A stretch of DNA of 64,000 bases, taken from positions 682,001 through 746,000 of the forward strand of contig NZ_CANLZZ010000001.1 of the NCBI RefSeq assembly GCF_947495725.1, given 5' to 3'. The stretch comes from an uncultured Lutibacter sp. (GTDB lineage Bacteria; Bacteroidota; Bacteroidia; Flavobacteriales; Flavobacteriaceae). Each line of letters opens with the position of its first letter. Position 1 is the stretch's first letter. Made by a program: the position numbers and the translations under genes. The notes beneath the pieces are model-generated. The model was not told the origin of the DNA. It worked only from the letters and a program-made list of their open reading frames with translations, and did not search any database. Below, piece by piece: positions 63,395 through 64,000 of this stretch.

Positions 63395-64000
63395 ATGAAA
63401 AGACTTTATAGATTTTTAATTCCACCAAAAGAATGGAGGATTCCTGTTATAATTTTATTGGGTGCAATTACTGGTCTTACATTCTATGCGCTAATTGAGT
63501 CAAAGGCGGTTTCTTACTTATCCGATGATCCAAAAACATGTGCAAATTGCCATGTTATGACACCTCAATATTCAACTTGGAAAAATAGTTCTCATAGAGA
63601 ATGGGCAAGTTGTAATGATTGTCATGTGCCCCAAGATAATGTATTAAAAAAATACATGTTTAAAGCAAAAGATGGAATGTATCATGCGTCAGTATTTTTA
63701 ACTCGTGGAGAACCTGAAGTAATTAGAATGAAAGAAGCCGGTGTAGAGGTTGTACAAAGCAATTGTATTCGATGTCATGAAAATCAAGTAACTGATGCAA
63801 AATTAGCATCGCAAGTTGATGATCATATGAGTAGTAGAACGGAAAGAAAATGCTGGACCTGTCACCAAGAAGTTCCACATGGAAGTATACATAGTTTATC
63901 TTCAATAAAATACTATGGAAAAATAGATGAAGAACATCAAGAAACCGTACCAGATTGGTTAAGTAAATATTTAAAAGAATCAGATAATCAAAACGATAGT
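63395..64000 (+). CDS. nrfH: Cytochrome c nitrite reductase small subunit NrfH (partial)
   Basis: NrfH is a membrane-anchored tetraheme cytochrome c of the NapC/NirT family that passes quinol electrons to the NrfA nitrite reductase. From the ATG at 63395 the frame is open to the window edge for 202 codons. It has one membrane helix (about 15-35) and four CXXCH heme sites at residues 49-53, 73-77, 124-128 and 153-157. The first reads CANCHVM, with the Met two residues after the heme histidine as in NrfH. nrfA is expected just outside the window. This supports anaerobic nitrite ammonification in this organism. Confidence 0.92.
   Translation, partial: MKRLYRFLIPPKEWRIPVIILLGAITGLTFYALIESKAVSYLSDDPKTCANCHVMTPQYSTWKNSSHREWASCNDCHVPQDNVLKKYMFKAKDGMYHASVFLTRGEPEVIRMKEAGVEVVQSNCIRCHENQVTDAKLASQVDDHMSSRTERKCWTCHQEVPHGSIHSLSSIKYYGKIDEEHQETVPDWLSKYLKESDNQNDS

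Noticed and set aside
1-64000. CRISPR array, prophage, transposase, tRNA or rRNA genes
   Set aside because: I looked for regularly spaced direct repeats, phage structural motifs, transposase motifs and cloverleaf or rRNA signatures and saw none.

Overview
The window is a 64-kb stretch of chromosome from a low-GC (roughly 30%) member of the Bacteroidetes, most likely a marine-type Flavobacteriaceae. This rests on the family content: GIN-domain protein, CarboxypepD_reg-type TonB-dependent receptor, DUF4175 protein, PilJ-like and PAS sensor kinases with stand-alone receivers, and TAnnTTTG-type promoter boxes in place of a sigma70 -10 box. Nearly all genes are chromosomal housekeeping or sensory genes. 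I see no phage, transposon, CRISPR array, rRNA or tRNA.

Left part (1-32.7 kb), mostly leftward genes. Two glutamate dehydrogenases with different coenzyme-site signatures flank a large PEP-synthase-like protein lacking phosphotransfer domains. Then follow pheS and a lactonase, two sensor-kinase/receiver pairs (10-15.5 kb), hemG, a cold shock gene, gpsA, a fructosamine-kinase-like gene, and a rightward unit of flippase, STAS-like protein, dut and sensor kinase. A leftward unit encodes a RimB-like protease, RimK, an AstE-like deacylase and an ABC ATPase. recA, small DinB/cupin/ACT genes, an SDR, nudK, an elaA-like acetyltransferase, a zinc-type CDF transporter and rpiB follow.

Centre (32.7-33.57 kb). 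An 867-bp AT-rich gap between rpiB and a cysteine-rich ORF holds one perfect DnaA box, three single-mismatch boxes, repeated TATTAACA words and a nearly pure AT stretch. Genes run mainly leftward to its left and mainly rightward to its right. I interpret it as the likely chromosomal replication origin. Two parS-type palindromes flank mnmG at 54.9 and 56.8 kb, about 22-24 kb away, as expected for an origin-proximal partition region.

Right part (34-64 kb), mostly rightward genes: rnr, a GIN-domain protein, tatA, a TonB-dependent receptor, a Tat-exported molybdenum hydroxylase pair, a thioesterase, gltX (leftward), a four-gene sensory operon ending in a NarL-type regulator, DUF4175-ybeY-mnmG-methyltransferase, an OmpH-like lipoprotein, a leftward holB operon, pgk, an aldo/keto reductase, and at the edge nrfH preceded by an FNR/CRP-like dyad. 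Between gltX and the sensory operon, a leftward segment encodes a 51-residue membrane peptide followed by three consecutive hairpins ending in a terminator; it may include a structured small RNA.
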